From Streptomyces cyaneus (GTDB lineage: Bacteria; Actinomycetota; Actinomycetes; Streptomycetales; Streptomycetaceae): a stretch of 64,000 bases of DNA. The translations under genes and the position numbers were made by a program. The notes under the pieces are model-generated. The model was not told where the DNA came from. It was given only the letters and a program-made list of their open reading frames with translations, and searched no databases. How positions within the stretch are numbered: position 1 is the first letter of the stretch; every line of letters starts with the position of its first letter. The stretch lies in NCBI RefSeq assembly GCF_004028635.1, contig NZ_RQJW01000009.1, positions 310,001-374,000 on the forward strand, given 5' to 3'. Of this stretch, positions 1 through 9,050 are shown piece by piece.

Positions 1-1
1 G

Positions 2-823
2 TACAGCGTCTTCGCCAAGGTCAGCAGCTATGTCGGGGCCGCCTACCCGCGGGTCGACGACACCAACGTCAGCGGTGACCACCGGGCCGACATGTGGGTG
101 CGCAACGCCTCCACGAAGGCCGGTTACTCGAAGAACTCCAACGGCACGTCGTTCGCCGCGCGCGAGTCCTGGGGTGACTGGAACGGCGTGAACGTCGTCC
201 TGCAGACCGACCTCGACCGGGACGGCTACCAGGACCTGGTGTACCGGCGCAGCTCCGACGGCGCCATGTTCTGGACGCACTACGTGCAGGCCAGCGGTTC
301 CTGGGCCACCAAGACGCTCTTCACCAACTGGAAGACCCGCACCCGCGTCGTCGCCCCGGGCGACGTCACCGGCGACTACCTGCCCGACCTGCTCTCGGTC
401 GACTCCGGCGGCGCCCTGTGGATCTACCCGGGCAAGGGCACCGGCTCCTTCGCCACCCCGGTCAAGGTCGGCACGGGCTGGAACCAGTACAACTCCCTGC
501 GCGGGCACGGCGACTTCACCGGCGACGGCAAGACCGACCTGATCGCGCGTGCCTCCAGCACCGGCTACCTGTACCTCTACAAGGGGACCGGCAAGTCCGG
601 CACGGGCGCCTTCTCCAGCCGCGTCAAGGTGCGGGAGTGGGCCGGCTACAACGCCTTCGACGCGGTCGGCGACGTCAGCGGCGACGGCAAGGCGGACTTC
701 CTGGCCCGCACGCCCGGAGGCACGCTCTACCTGTACAAGGGCACCGGAAAGGCCACCAGCGAGATCTTCGCCACAAGGATCTCGGTCGGCACTGACTTCA
801 AGCAGTACGACATCTTCGGCTGA
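2..823 (+). CDS. FG-GAP/VCBS repeat protein, C-terminal part (5' truncated by window edge)
   Basis: The reading frame is open from the first bases, so the start lies outside the window; 273 residues are visible. The visible part is a run of FG-GAP-like repeats, each carrying a calcium-loop-like core such as DLDRDGYQD, GDVTGDYLPD, GDFTGDGKTD and GDVSGDGKAD, spaced about 50 residues apart. Such repeats form beta-propellers, usually in secreted proteins, and in Streptomyces often follow a peptidase or trypsin-like domain, which cannot be seen here. It ends just before a strong hairpin terminator. Function beyond an extracellular propeller is unknown. Confidence 0.8.
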   Translation, partial: YSVFAKVSSYVGAAYPRVDDTNVSGDHRADMWVRNASTKAGYSKNSNGTSFAARESWGDWNGVNVVLQTDLDRDGYQDLVYRRSSDGAMFWTHYVQASGSWATKTLFTNWKTRTRVVAPGDVTGDYLPDLLSVDSGGALWIYPGKGTGSFATPVKVGTGWNQYNSLRGHGDFTGDGKTDLIARASSTGYLYLYKGTGKSGTGAFSSRVKVREWAGYNAFDAVGDVSGDGKADFLARTPGGTLYLYKGTGKATSEIFATRISVGTDFKQYDIFG

Positions 824-863
824 AACCGCAGGTGAGACGGGATACACCCGGGATCACCGAATA

Positions 864-903
864 CGGACCGTGCCCACCGCTCCTCGGCGGTGGGCACGGT
901 CCG
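864..903 (+). terminator. Hairpin terminator after the FG-GAP gene
   Basis: A perfect 17-bp inverted repeat pairs 864-880 with 887-903 around a 6-base loop, starting 41 bases after the stop codon of the FG-GAP gene. There is no long T run, as is usual for Streptomyces terminators. Confidence 0.75.
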
Positions 904-1030
904 TTGTGCAACCCTTCTCCGAGTTTCCCCGTCTGACCGGACAGGGTGACGATGGTGTGGTACGGGCCAAATGGCCACGCCTGACCCTGAAAACAGGGGG
1001 TAACCGACCGGACGAGAACCGAGGAGCACA

Positions 1031-2167
1031 GTGTCTGCCGAGAGCACGCCGGAACCCGGCATACCGGGTGGTACCGGCACCACCGGTCCGCGCCACCGCG
1101 CCAAGGGCCGTCGCCGCAAGCCCCGCGACAAACGCAAGGGTCTGCTGATCGCGGCGTGGACGACCGCCGGGATCGTGGTTCTGGGCGGCACCGGCGCCGG
1201 ATATCTGTACTTCAAGCTCAACGGCAACATCAAGAGCGTCAACATCGACCAGGCCCTCGGCACCGACCGGCCGCAAAAGGTCGACAACGGCTCGGAGAAC
1301 ATCCTCGTCCTCGGCTCCGACACCCGCTCCGGCAACAACAAGAAGGTCGGCGGCGGCACCGACGACGGCAGCGCCCGCTCCGACACGGCGATGATCGTCC
1401 ACGTCTACGAGGGCCACAAGAAGGCCAGCGTGGTCTCCATCCCGCGCGACACCCTCGTCGACCGCCCCCGGTGCACCGACGCAGGCGGCGACACGCATGA
1501 CGCCGCGTCCGGCGTGATGTTCAACGAGGCGTACGGCACGGGCGGCGCCGCCTGCGCGGTGAAGACCGTCGAGTCCGTCACCGGCATCCGCATGGACCAC
1601 TACCTGGAGGTCGACTTCGCCGGCTTCCAGAAGCTCATCGACGAACTCGGCGGCGTCGAGGTCACCACCACCAAGGACATCAACGACCCCGACAGCCACC
1701 TCAACCTCAAGGCCGGCCCCCACGAGCTCACCGGCAAGCAGGCCCTCGGCCTCGTCCGCACCCGCCACGGCGTCGGCGACGGCTCCGACCTGGGCCGCAT
1801 CCAGCTCCAGCAGGCCTTCATCAAGGCACTGATCAACCAGGTCAAGGACATCAACCTCTTCGGCAACCCCAAGAGGCTCTACGACCTGGCCAACACCGCC
1901 ACCAAGACGGTGACCACCGACTCCGACCTCGGCTCGGTCAACAAGCTCATGTCCTTCGCCGGCGGCCTCAAGGGCATCAGCTCCAAGAACATGAACATGG
2001 TCACGATGCCGGTCCGGTACGACCCGGCGGACCCGAACCGGGTCCTCGTGGCGAAGACAAAGGCCCAGCTGGTGTGGGATGCCTTGAAGAACGACAAGAC
2101 GATCCCGAAGTCGGCCACGAAAGGCACGGCCACGGGCGATGCCAAGGGTGTGGTGAGCGCCCCGTAA
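1031..2167 (+). CDS. LytR-CpsA-Psr (LCP) family cell-wall glycopolymer ligase
   Basis: This is a 378-residue protein with a basic cytoplasmic N-terminus (KGRRRKPRDKRK), one membrane segment at about residues 37-57, and an extracellular LCP domain. Family motifs are present: NILVLGSDTRSG, RSDTAMIVHV, VSIPRDTLV and GSDLGRIQLQQAF, the last carrying the arginine that binds polyprenyl pyrophosphate. LCP proteins transfer lipid-linked glycopolymers such as teichoic acids onto peptidoglycan. The GTG start at 1031 is preceded by GAGGAG. The stop codon lies inside the hairpin that opens a dispersed repeat. The exact polymer transferred cannot be told from sequence. Confidence 0.88.
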   Translation: MSAESTPEPGIPGGTGTTGPRHRAKGRRRKPRDKRKGLLIAAWTTAGIVVLGGTGAGYLYFKLNGNIKSVNIDQALGTDRPQKVDNGSENILVLGSDTRSGNNKKVGGGTDDGSARSDTAMIVHVYEGHKKASVVSIPRDTLVDRPRCTDAGGDTHDAASGVMFNEAYGTGGAACAVKTVESVTGIRMDHYLEVDFAGFQKLIDELGGVEVTTTKDINDPDSHLNLKAGPHELTGKQALGLVRTRHGVGDGSDLGRIQLQQAFIKALINQVKDINLFGNPKRLYDLANTATKTVTTDSDLGSVNKLMSFAGGLKGISSKNMNMVTMPVRYDPADPNRVLVAKTKAQLVWDALKNDKTIPKSATKGTATGDAKGVVSAP

Positions 2168-2233
2168 GGGGCGCGGGGCTGTGTCGATATGCGGCTCTGC
2201 CGCGTGGGCGCGATCAACCCCACCGGCCCGCAG
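2157..2233 (+). repeat. Dispersed intergenic repeat, copy A
   Basis: It begins with a hairpin (2157-2163 pairs with 2168-2174, loop GTAA) that overlaps the stop codon of the LCP gene. A G-rich segment and a second small hairpin (GCGGC-TCT-GCCGC, 2191-2203) follow. A near-identical copy lies in inverted orientation at 57853-57936. The two share an uninterrupted 32-base match (2182-2213) and differ by a few substitutions and one indel elsewhere. It may serve as a transcription terminator for the LCP gene. Confidence 0.85.
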
Positions 2234-2259
2234 GGAACAAACAAGAGCAACCCCCGGTT
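2234..2259 (+). promoter_or_regulatory. Candidate SigR-type promoter of rpmE
   Basis: GGAAC at 2234-2238 and GTT at 2257-2259 are separated by exactly 18 bases, matching the SigR consensus (GGAAT, 18-19 bases, GTT) in all but the last -35 base. From established work in S. coelicolor, rpmE belongs to the thiol-oxidative-stress SigR regulon. The site lies about 105 bases before the rpmE start and directly after the dispersed repeat. Confidence 0.6.
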
Positions 2260-2363
2260 TTGGCTGATGGACACCAGTCCTGGCAGACTGGTACGTCGGC
2301 TCCGGTTCACGCTCCCGCACCCCGCGGCGGCGACCCGGCGCCCTCCCGAAACTAGGAGACACC

Positions 2364-2588
2364 TTGAAGCGCGACATCCACCCCGAGTACGTCGAGACGC
2401 AGGTCAGCTGCACCTGTGGCGCGTCGTTCACCACCCGTAGCACGATCGAGAGCGGCACCATCCGCGCCGAGGTCTGCTCCGAGTGCCACCCGTTCTACAC
2501 GGGCAAGCAGAAGATCCTCGACACCGGTGGCCGTGTGGCCCGCTTCGAGGCCCGCTTCGGCAAGGCAACCGCCGGCTCCAAGAAGTAG
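2364..2588 (+). CDS. rpmE: 50S ribosomal protein L31, zinc-binding type
   Basis: This 74-residue protein matches bacterial L31, starting MKRDIHPEYV and carrying the family core with SECHPFYTGKQ. Four cysteines (16, 18, 37, 40) make it the C+ zinc-binding paralogue, which is replaced by a cysteine-free L31 under zinc starvation in Streptomyces. The start codon is TTG at 2364, chosen because TAGGAG sits nine bases upstream and the family starts with MK. It is monocistronic: a SigR-like promoter lies upstream and an intrinsic terminator follows before prfA. Confidence 0.97.
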   Translation: MKRDIHPEYVETQVSCTCGASFTTRSTIESGTIRAEVCSECHPFYTGKQKILDTGGRVARFEARFGKATAGSKK

Positions 2589-2600
2589 CGAGCTCCAATT

Positions 2601-2662
2601 CGCCGGTCCACGGTTCGCGGGCCCTCCCTCACGGAGGAGCCCGCACCGGGACCGGCGTTTTT
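2601..2662 (+). terminator. Rho-independent terminator after rpmE
   Basis: An outer 9-bp stem (2601-2609 with 2649-2657) encloses an inner GC-rich stem around GCGGGC/GCCCGC and is followed directly by five T residues (2658-2662). This is one of the few classical T-tailed terminators in the window and separates rpmE from prfA. Confidence 0.8.
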
Positions 2663-2702
2663 GGTCGCCCGCCCTTCACCCACGTACACACAGGAGCCCA
2701 AG

Positions 2703-3779
<1,077 letters not shown>

Positions 3780-3809
3780 GGCACGTACGAGTACGACCGG
3801 AGGACTTGC

Positions 3810-4691
3810 GTGCAGCAATTCATTGGGGGGCGATCCCCAAGCCCCCGCAGCGTGCTGCTCGCGGAGGTGGCACAGGCCACCCAGCGGCTGGCCGACGCCG
3901 GCGTGCCCTCGCCGCGCAACGACGCGGAGGAGCTCGCCGCGTTCGTGCACGGCGTGAAGCGGGGCGAGCTGCACTCCGTGAAGGACTCGGACTTCGACGC
4001 CCGCTACTGGGAGGTCATCGCCCGCCGTGAGCAGCGCGAGCCGCTCCAGCACATCACCGGGCGGGCCTACTTCCGCTATCTCGAACTCCAAGTCGGGCCC
4101 GGCGTGTTCGTGCCCCGCCCCGAGACGGAGTCGGTGGTCGGCTGGGCCATAGACGCAGTGCGCGCGATGGACGTCGTCGAGCCCTGCATCGTCGACCTGT
4201 GCACCGGCTCCGGCGCCATCGCGCTCGCCCTCGCCCAGGAGGTCCCGCGCTCGCGCGTGCACGCCGTGGAGCTGTCCGAGGACGCCCTGCAGTGGACGCG
4301 CAAGAACGTCGAGGGGTCCAGGGTCGACCTGCGTCAGGGCAACGCCCTGGACGCCTTCCCGGACCTCGACGGCCAGGTCGACCTGGTCATCTCCAACCCG
4401 CCCTACATCCCGCTCACCGAATGGGAGTACGTCGCTCCCGAGGCGCGGGACTACGATCCCGAACTCGCCCTGTTCTCCGGCGAGGACGGCCTCGACCTCA
4501 TCCGCGGTCTGGAACGCACCGCACACCGGCTCCTGCGCCCCGGCGGCGTCGTCGTCATCGAGCACGCCGACACCCAGGGCGGCCAGGTGCCGTGGATCTT
4601 CACCGAGGAGCGGGGCTGGGCCGACGCGGCCGACCACCCCGACCTCAACAACCGCCCGAGGTTCGCGACCGCCCGCAAGGCGCTGCCGTGA
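3810..4691 (+). CDS. prmC: Release factor glutamine N5-methyltransferase
   Basis: PrmC methylates the GGQ glutamine of release factors with S-adenosylmethionine. The protein has 293 residues. It has the N-terminal helical domain, a SAM-binding segment (VDLCTGSGAIALALA) and the catalytic NPPY motif in ISNPPYIPLTEWEY. It follows prfA by 30 bases, the usual partner order. The GTG at 3810 follows AGGA. The first 13 residues (MQQFIGGRSPSPR) look unlike the family, which I recall starting near VLLAEVAQATQ; they are encoded by a GGGGGG/CCCC-rich stretch that may be a small in-frame insertion. Confidence 0.95.
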   Translation: MQQFIGGRSPSPRSVLLAEVAQATQRLADAGVPSPRNDAEELAAFVHGVKRGELHSVKDSDFDARYWEVIARREQREPLQHITGRAYFRYLELQVGPGVFVPRPETESVVGWAIDAVRAMDVVEPCIVDLCTGSGAIALALAQEVPRSRVHAVELSEDALQWTRKNVEGSRVDLRQGNALDAFPDLDGQVDLVISNPPYIPLTEWEYVAPEARDYDPELALFSGEDGLDLIRGLERTAHRLLRPGGVVVIEHADTQGGQVPWIFTEERGWADAADHPDLNNRPRFATARKALP

Positions 4692-4742
4692 CCACCCCCC
4701 AGAGTCTTTTCCCGAAGTACGTGTACGAGGAGGCCCGCTGAT

Positions 4743-5390
4743 ATGGCACGGCGATACGACACCAACGACGCGACCGACCGCACGACCGGTCTGCGCGAGG
4801 CCGCGTCCGCCGTCCGCCGTGGCGAGCTCGTGGTCCTCCCGACCGACACGGTGTACGGCATCGGCGCCGACGCGTTCTCCAAGGAGGCCGTGGGTGACCT
4901 GCTGGAGGCCAAGGGGCGGGGCCGCAACATGCCCACCCCTGTGCTGATCGGCTCCCCGAACACGCTCCACGGTCTCGTCACCGACTTCTCCGAGCTGGCC
5001 TGGGAGCTGGTCGACGCGTTCTGGCCGGGCGCGCTGACCCTGGTCGCCAAGCACCAGCCGTCCCTGCAGTGGGACCTGGGCGACACCCGGGGCACGGTTG
5101 CCGTGCGCATGCCGCTGCACCCGGTCGCCATCGAGCTGCTGACGGAGGTCGGCCCGATGGCGGTCTCGTCGGCGAACCTGACGGGCCACCCCGCCCCCGA
5201 GGACTGTGACGCCGCGCAGGAGATGCTCGGCGACTCGGTCTCCGTCTACCTGGACGGCGGCCCGACCCCCGGCAACGTCCCGTCCTCGATCGTCGACGTG
5301 ACGGGCGAAGTGCCCCTCCTTCTGCGCGCGGGCGCCATCTCCGCGGAAGAGCTGCGGAAGGTCGTACCCGACCTCGAGGTGGCGAATTGA
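4743..5390 (+). CDS. L-threonylcarbamoyladenylate synthase (Sua5/YciO/YrdC family)
   Basis: This enzyme makes threonylcarbamoyl-AMP from threonine, bicarbonate and ATP for t6A modification of ANN-decoding tRNAs. The 215-residue protein is a single YrdC domain, with PTDTVYGIGADAF near the start and later SSANLTGHPAP and SSIVDVTG. It lacks the extra C-terminal Sua5 domain, so it is the short TsaC-like type. The ATG at 4743 is preceded by GAGGAGGCC. Its stop overlaps the start of the phosphatase gene by four bases, which suggests translational coupling. Confidence 0.93.
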   Translation: MARRYDTNDATDRTTGLREAASAVRRGELVVLPTDTVYGIGADAFSKEAVGDLLEAKGRGRNMPTPVLIGSPNTLHGLVTDFSELAWELVDAFWPGALTLVAKHQPSLQWDLGDTRGTVAVRMPLHPVAIELLTEVGPMAVSSANLTGHPAPEDCDAAQEMLGDSVSVYLDGGPTPGNVPSSIVDVTGEVPLLLRAGAISAEELRKVVPDLEVAN

Positions 5391-6067
5391 CAGCCCCTGA
5401 GGCGGGGCGTGGCATAGGCAACGGGGAACGTGCCGCGGAGATCACGACGACGTTCGTCGGGCTTCCGCGCGACAGCTTCCGCATCCTCCACGTCAGCACC
5501 GGAAATGTGTGCCGCTCGCCGATCACCGAGCGGCTGACCCGCCATTTCGTGGCGCAGCGGCTCGGTGTGCTCGGCGGCGGGCTGATCGTGGAGAGCGCGG
5601 GGACCTGGGGCCATGAGGGCGCCCCGATGGAGGCCAACGCGGAGACGGTCCTCGCCGACTTCGGCGCGGACGCCGCCGGCTTCGTCGGCCGCGAGCTCCT
5701 CGACGAGCACGTCATCCGCGCCGACCTGGTCCTGACGGCCACCCGCGACCACCGCGCCCAGGTCATCTCCATGGGCCATTCGGCGGGCCTGCGCACCTTC
5801 ACCCTCAAGGAGTTCACCCGCCTGGTGAAGGCGATAGACACCGCGACCCTGCCTCCCCTGGAGGACGGCGTGGTCAGCCGCGCACGCGCGCTGGTCCGCG
5901 CGGCGGCGGCTCTACGCGGGTGGCTCCTCGCGCCGACGGCGGAGGCGGACGAGGTGTACGACCCGTACGGGGCACCGCTGCCGTTCTTCCGGTCGGTGGG
6001 GGACGAGATACACGAGGCGCTGGATCCGGTCGTCACAGCGCTCACCGGAGTACCTGCGCGGGCGTAA
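5387..6067 (+). CDS. Low-molecular-weight protein tyrosine phosphatase homologue, nucleophile Cys replaced by Ser
   Basis: The 226-residue protein has the fold signature of LMW phosphatases. In the P-loop the usual C-x5-R is S37-T-G-N-V-C42-R43-S44, so the nucleophilic cysteine is a serine (AGC at 5495-5497), while the arginine and the DP acid motif (VYDPYG, near residue 190) remain. Serine at this position normally abolishes or greatly reduces phosphatase activity, so a binding, adaptor or altered catalytic role is likely. The TTG start at 5387 overlaps the upstream stop by four bases, and an alternative later start is possible. Confidence 0.82.
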   Translation: MTAPEAGRGIGNGERAAEITTTFVGLPRDSFRILHVSTGNVCRSPITERLTRHFVAQRLGVLGGGLIVESAGTWGHEGAPMEANAETVLADFGADAAGFVGRELLDEHVIRADLVLTATRDHRAQVISMGHSAGLRTFTLKEFTRLVKAIDTATLPPLEDGVVSRARALVRAAAALRGWLLAPTAEADEVYDPYGAPLPFFRSVGDEIHEALDPVVTALTGVPARA

Positions 6068-6139
6068 CAACCGGGCGCCCCTGTCGCCCCGGGCCTACAT
6101 TGGACGTACGTCACCGTCGACGCACGCCCGGAGCCCACC

Positions 6140-7378
6140 ATGTCGGTCACCCATACCCTCGAGGCCGATGTCCTGCGCCGCCAGGACCCCCAGCTCGCCG
6201 ACATCCTGCTCGGGGAGCTCGACCGGCAGTCGACGACGCTTCAGCTCATCGCCGCCGAGAATTTCACCTCGCCCGCGGTGCTGGCGGCCCTCGGTTCGGC
6301 GCTCGCCAACAAGTACGCCGAGGGCTATCCGGGCGCCCGGTACCACGGCGGCTGCGAGATGGTCGACGTCGCCGAGCGGCTCGCCGTGGAGCGGGCCAAG
6401 CTGCTGTTCGGGGCCGAACACGCCAACGTGCAGTCGCACTCGGGGTCTTCGGCCGTCCTCGCCGCGTACGCCGCCCTGCTGCGCCCCGGCGACACCGTGC
6501 TCGCCCTCGGGCTGCCGTACGGCGGACACCTCACGCACGGCTCACCCGCCAACTTCTCCGGCCGCTGGTTCGACTTCGTGGGCTACGGGGTGGACGCCGA
6601 GACCGGGCTCATCGACTACGACCAGGTGCGCACGCTCGCCCGCAACCACCGGCCCAAGGCCATCGTCTGCGGGTCCATCGCCTACCCGCGCCACATCGAC
6701 TACGCCCTCTTCCGTGACATCGCCGACGAGGTGGGCGCGTATCTCATCGCCGACGCCGCCCACCCGATCGGGCTCGTCGCCGGGGGAGCGGCGCCGAATC
6801 CGGTGCCGTACGCCGATGTCGTGTGCGCCACCACACACAAGGTGCTGCGGGGGCCGCGCGGCGGCATGATCCTGTGCGGCTCGGATCTGGCCGAGCGCGT
6901 CGACCGCGCCGTTTTCCCGTTCACCCAGGGCGGCGCGCAGATGCACACCATCGCCGCCAAGGCCGTCGCGTTCGGCGAGGCGGCAACACCGGCGTTCGCG
7001 GTGTACGCCCATCAGGTGGTCGCCAACGCGAGGACCCTGGCGGCCGGGCTGGCCGCGGAGGGGCTCGTCGTCACCACGGGCGGCACCGACACCCACCTCA
7101 TCACCGCAGATCCGGCGCCGCTCGGCGTCGACGGCCGTGACGCGCGGGGACGGCTCGCGGCGGCCGGGATGGTGCTGGACTGCTGCGCGCTGCCGCACGG
7201 CGACGCCCGCGGCCTGCGCCTCGGCACGGCGGCCGTGACCACCCAGGGCATGGGGGAGGAGGAGATGGCGTGGCTCGCCGCGCTGCTGGCGAGCGTGCTG
7301 CGAGGAGAGCGCGAAAGTCAGAAGGCCCGTGAAGAAGTGCGGGAGCTGGCCGGTAGATTTTCGCCGTATCCCGGCTGA
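6140..7378 (+). CDS. glyA: Serine hydroxymethyltransferase
   Basis: This PLP enzyme interconverts serine plus tetrahydrofolate with glycine plus methylene-tetrahydrofolate. The 412-residue length fits. Motifs include LIAAENFTSP near the N-terminus, KYAEGYPGARYHGG, and the PLP lysine in TTHKVLRGPRGG, where most family members have TTHKTLRGPRGG. The usual DMAHFAGL stretch reads ADAAHPIGLVAGG here. These small departures suggest the divergent second GlyA found in Streptomyces rather than the main copy. It is 72 bases after the phosphatase gene. Confidence 0.9.
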   Translation: MSVTHTLEADVLRRQDPQLADILLGELDRQSTTLQLIAAENFTSPAVLAALGSALANKYAEGYPGARYHGGCEMVDVAERLAVERAKLLFGAEHANVQSHSGSSAVLAAYAALLRPGDTVLALGLPYGGHLTHGSPANFSGRWFDFVGYGVDAETGLIDYDQVRTLARNHRPKAIVCGSIAYPRHIDYALFRDIADEVGAYLIADAAHPIGLVAGGAAPNPVPYADVVCATTHKVLRGPRGGMILCGSDLAERVDRAVFPFTQGGAQMHTIAAKAVAFGEAATPAFAVYAHQVVANARTLAAGLAAEGLVVTTGGTDTHLITADPAPLGVDGRDARGRLAAAGMVLDCCALPHGDARGLRLGTAAVTTQGMGEEEMAWLAALLASVLRGERESQKAREEVRELAGRFSPYPG

Positions 7379-7443
7379 GACGGGGTAGACGCACCTGGGC
7401 ACCCAGCCACACGTGCAACCATCGTCGCTACCCGGAAGTCCCC

Positions 7444-7466
7444 ACACATATGCGTCGCGTATGTGT
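7444..7466. promoter_or_regulatory. Imperfect palindrome upstream of the glycolipid transferase gene
   Basis: A 23-base inverted repeat has perfect 7-base arms ACACATA (7444-7450) and TATGTGT (7460-7466), and the pairing extends inward with one mismatch. It is AT-richer than its surroundings and sits just before TAGGGT (7474-7479), a possible -10 element. It could be an operator; the binding protein is unknown. Confidence 0.4.
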
Positions 7467-7518
7467 CCGTCGCTAGGGTGTGGGGCTGAGATGGCCAGCG
7501 AGACTTGTGGGGAAGCCC

Positions 7519-8877
7519 GTGCGTGAATACCTGCTGACGCTCTGCATCACGGCCGCGGTGACGTATCTGCTGACAGGGCCGGTACGTAAGTTCGCGATCG
7601 TGGCCGGAGCGATGCCGGAGATCCGGGCACGCGACGTGCACCGGGAACCCACTCCGCGGCTCGGCGGTATCGCCATGTTCTTCGGCCTGTGCGCGGGCCT
7701 GCTGGTCGCCGACCACCTCACCAACCTCAGTGCGGTCTTCGAGAAGTCCAACGAACCGCGGGCGCTGCTCTCCGGAGCGGCGCTCATCTGGCTGATCGGC
7801 GTCCTGGACGACAAGTTCGAGATCGACGCCCTGATCAAGCTGGGCGGCCAGATGATCGCCGCCGGCGTCATGGTCATGCAGGGCCTGACGATCCTGTGGC
7901 TGCCCATCCCCGGCTTCGGCTCGGTCGCCCTGACCCAGTGGCAGGGCACCCTGCTGACGGTCGCGCTCGTCGTCATCACCATCAACGCGGTCAACTTCGT
8001 CGACGGCCTGGACGGCCTCGCGGCCGGCATGGTGTGCATCGCCTCGGCCGCGTTCTTCCTCTACGCCTACCGGGTCTGGGTGTCGTACGGCATCGAGGCC
8101 GCCGCCCCGGCCACTCTCTTCGCGGCGATCCTGATGGGCATGTGCCTGGGCTTCCTGCCGCACAACATGCACCCGGCGCGGATCTTCATGGGCGACTCCG
8201 GCTCGATGCTGATCGGCCTGGTGCTCGCCGCGGGCGCGATCTCCATCACGGGACAGGTCGACCCGGACGCGCTGAAGCTGTTCGCCGGCTCCGAGAAGGC
8301 GGCCGTGCACCAGACGGTGCCGGTCTACATCCCGCTCCTGCTGCCGCTGACGATCATCGCGATCCCGGCCGCCGACCTGGTCCTGGCGATCGTGCGCCGC
8401 ACCTGGCGCGGCCAGTCGCCGTTCGCCGCCGACCGGGGCCACCTGCACCACCGCCTGCTGGAGATCGGCCACTCGCACAGCCGCGCGGTGCTGATCATGT
8501 ACTTCTGGTCGGCGCTGATCGCCTTCGGCGCGCTCGCCTACTCCGTGAACTCGGCGTCGATGTGGATCGTGCTCGGCGTGGTGTTCCTCAGCTTCATCGG
8601 CCTGGTCCTGCTGCTGCTCCCGCGCTTCACGCCCCGCGCCCCGCGCTGGGCCGAGGCCTTCGTGCCGCCGCGCTACCGCCGCCGCGGCGTCGTCGCCGAG
8701 CCCGCGGCCACCACGCCGCAGACCGCTTCCGCGGAGGCGGCTGTGGAGTCCGGGCTCGAGGCCGAGGAGGAGCCGCGCACTCCGGTCGCCGCCGCCGTGG
8801 CCGGGGTCAACGGCGCGACCGCCATCGGCGCCCGTTCGCGCTTCCTGGACCGGCGGAAAGCCGGAACGTCGCGCTGA
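7519..8877 (+). CDS. Undecaprenyl-phosphate N-acetylhexosamine 1-phosphate transferase (MraY/WecA/TagO family)
   Basis: Members of this membrane family move a sugar phosphate from a UDP-sugar to undecaprenyl phosphate to start a cell-wall glycopolymer. The 452-residue protein has about eleven hydrophobic segments. Family motifs are DVHREPTPRLGG, NAVNFVDGLDGLAAG (catalytic Asp region) and HPARIFMGDSG, and a cytoplasmic loop has the histidine cluster RGHLHHRLLE of the WecA/TagO type. The start is set at GTG 7519 after GGGGAAG; an in-frame GTG at 7480 would add 13 unlikely residues. The C-terminal 80 residues are a variable Ala/Glu-rich tail. The nearby LCP gene suggests a shared role in wall polymer synthesis. 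Confidence 0.88.
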   Translation: MREYLLTLCITAAVTYLLTGPVRKFAIVAGAMPEIRARDVHREPTPRLGGIAMFFGLCAGLLVADHLTNLSAVFEKSNEPRALLSGAALIWLIGVLDDKFEIDALIKLGGQMIAAGVMVMQGLTILWLPIPGFGSVALTQWQGTLLTVALVVITINAVNFVDGLDGLAAGMVCIASAAFFLYAYRVWVSYGIEAAAPATLFAAILMGMCLGFLPHNMHPARIFMGDSGSMLIGLVLAAGAISITGQVDPDALKLFAGSEKAAVHQTVPVYIPLLLPLTIIAIPAADLVLAIVRRTWRGQSPFAADRGHLHHRLLEIGHSHSRAVLIMYFWSALIAFGALAYSVNSASMWIVLGVVFLSFIGLVLLLLPRFTPRAPRWAEAFVPPRYRRRGVVAEPAATTPQTASAEAAVESGLEAEEEPRTPVAAAVAGVNGATAIGARSRFLDRRKAGTSR

Positions 8878-9005
8878 CGGGTCAGGTAAGAGCGTGGCCA
8901 AGGTAAGAATCTGACTAGAGCATTGCCAAGTCATGGGGGAACGAAGCGCCCCTATACCAGACAAACCGACCGTGTTTTTGCACAGACGCGCACTCTCACT
9001 CTCAT

Positions 9006-9023
9006 GTGTGACACCGGGCACAC
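9006..9023. promoter_or_regulatory. Candidate Crp-binding site upstream of the atp operon
   Basis: GTGTGACACCGGGCACAC is an inverted repeat (GTGTG at 9006-9010, CACAC at 9019-9023). It also fits the Streptomyces Crp consensus GTG, six bases, GNCAC (9008-9021). It lies about 30 bases before the Rex-like site. The gap from 8878 to 9193 holds this and the Rex-like site; no clear -35/-10 pair was seen in it. Confidence 0.4.
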
Positions 9024-9050
9024 CCCCAGGTAAAGACCTCATCAAATAGT

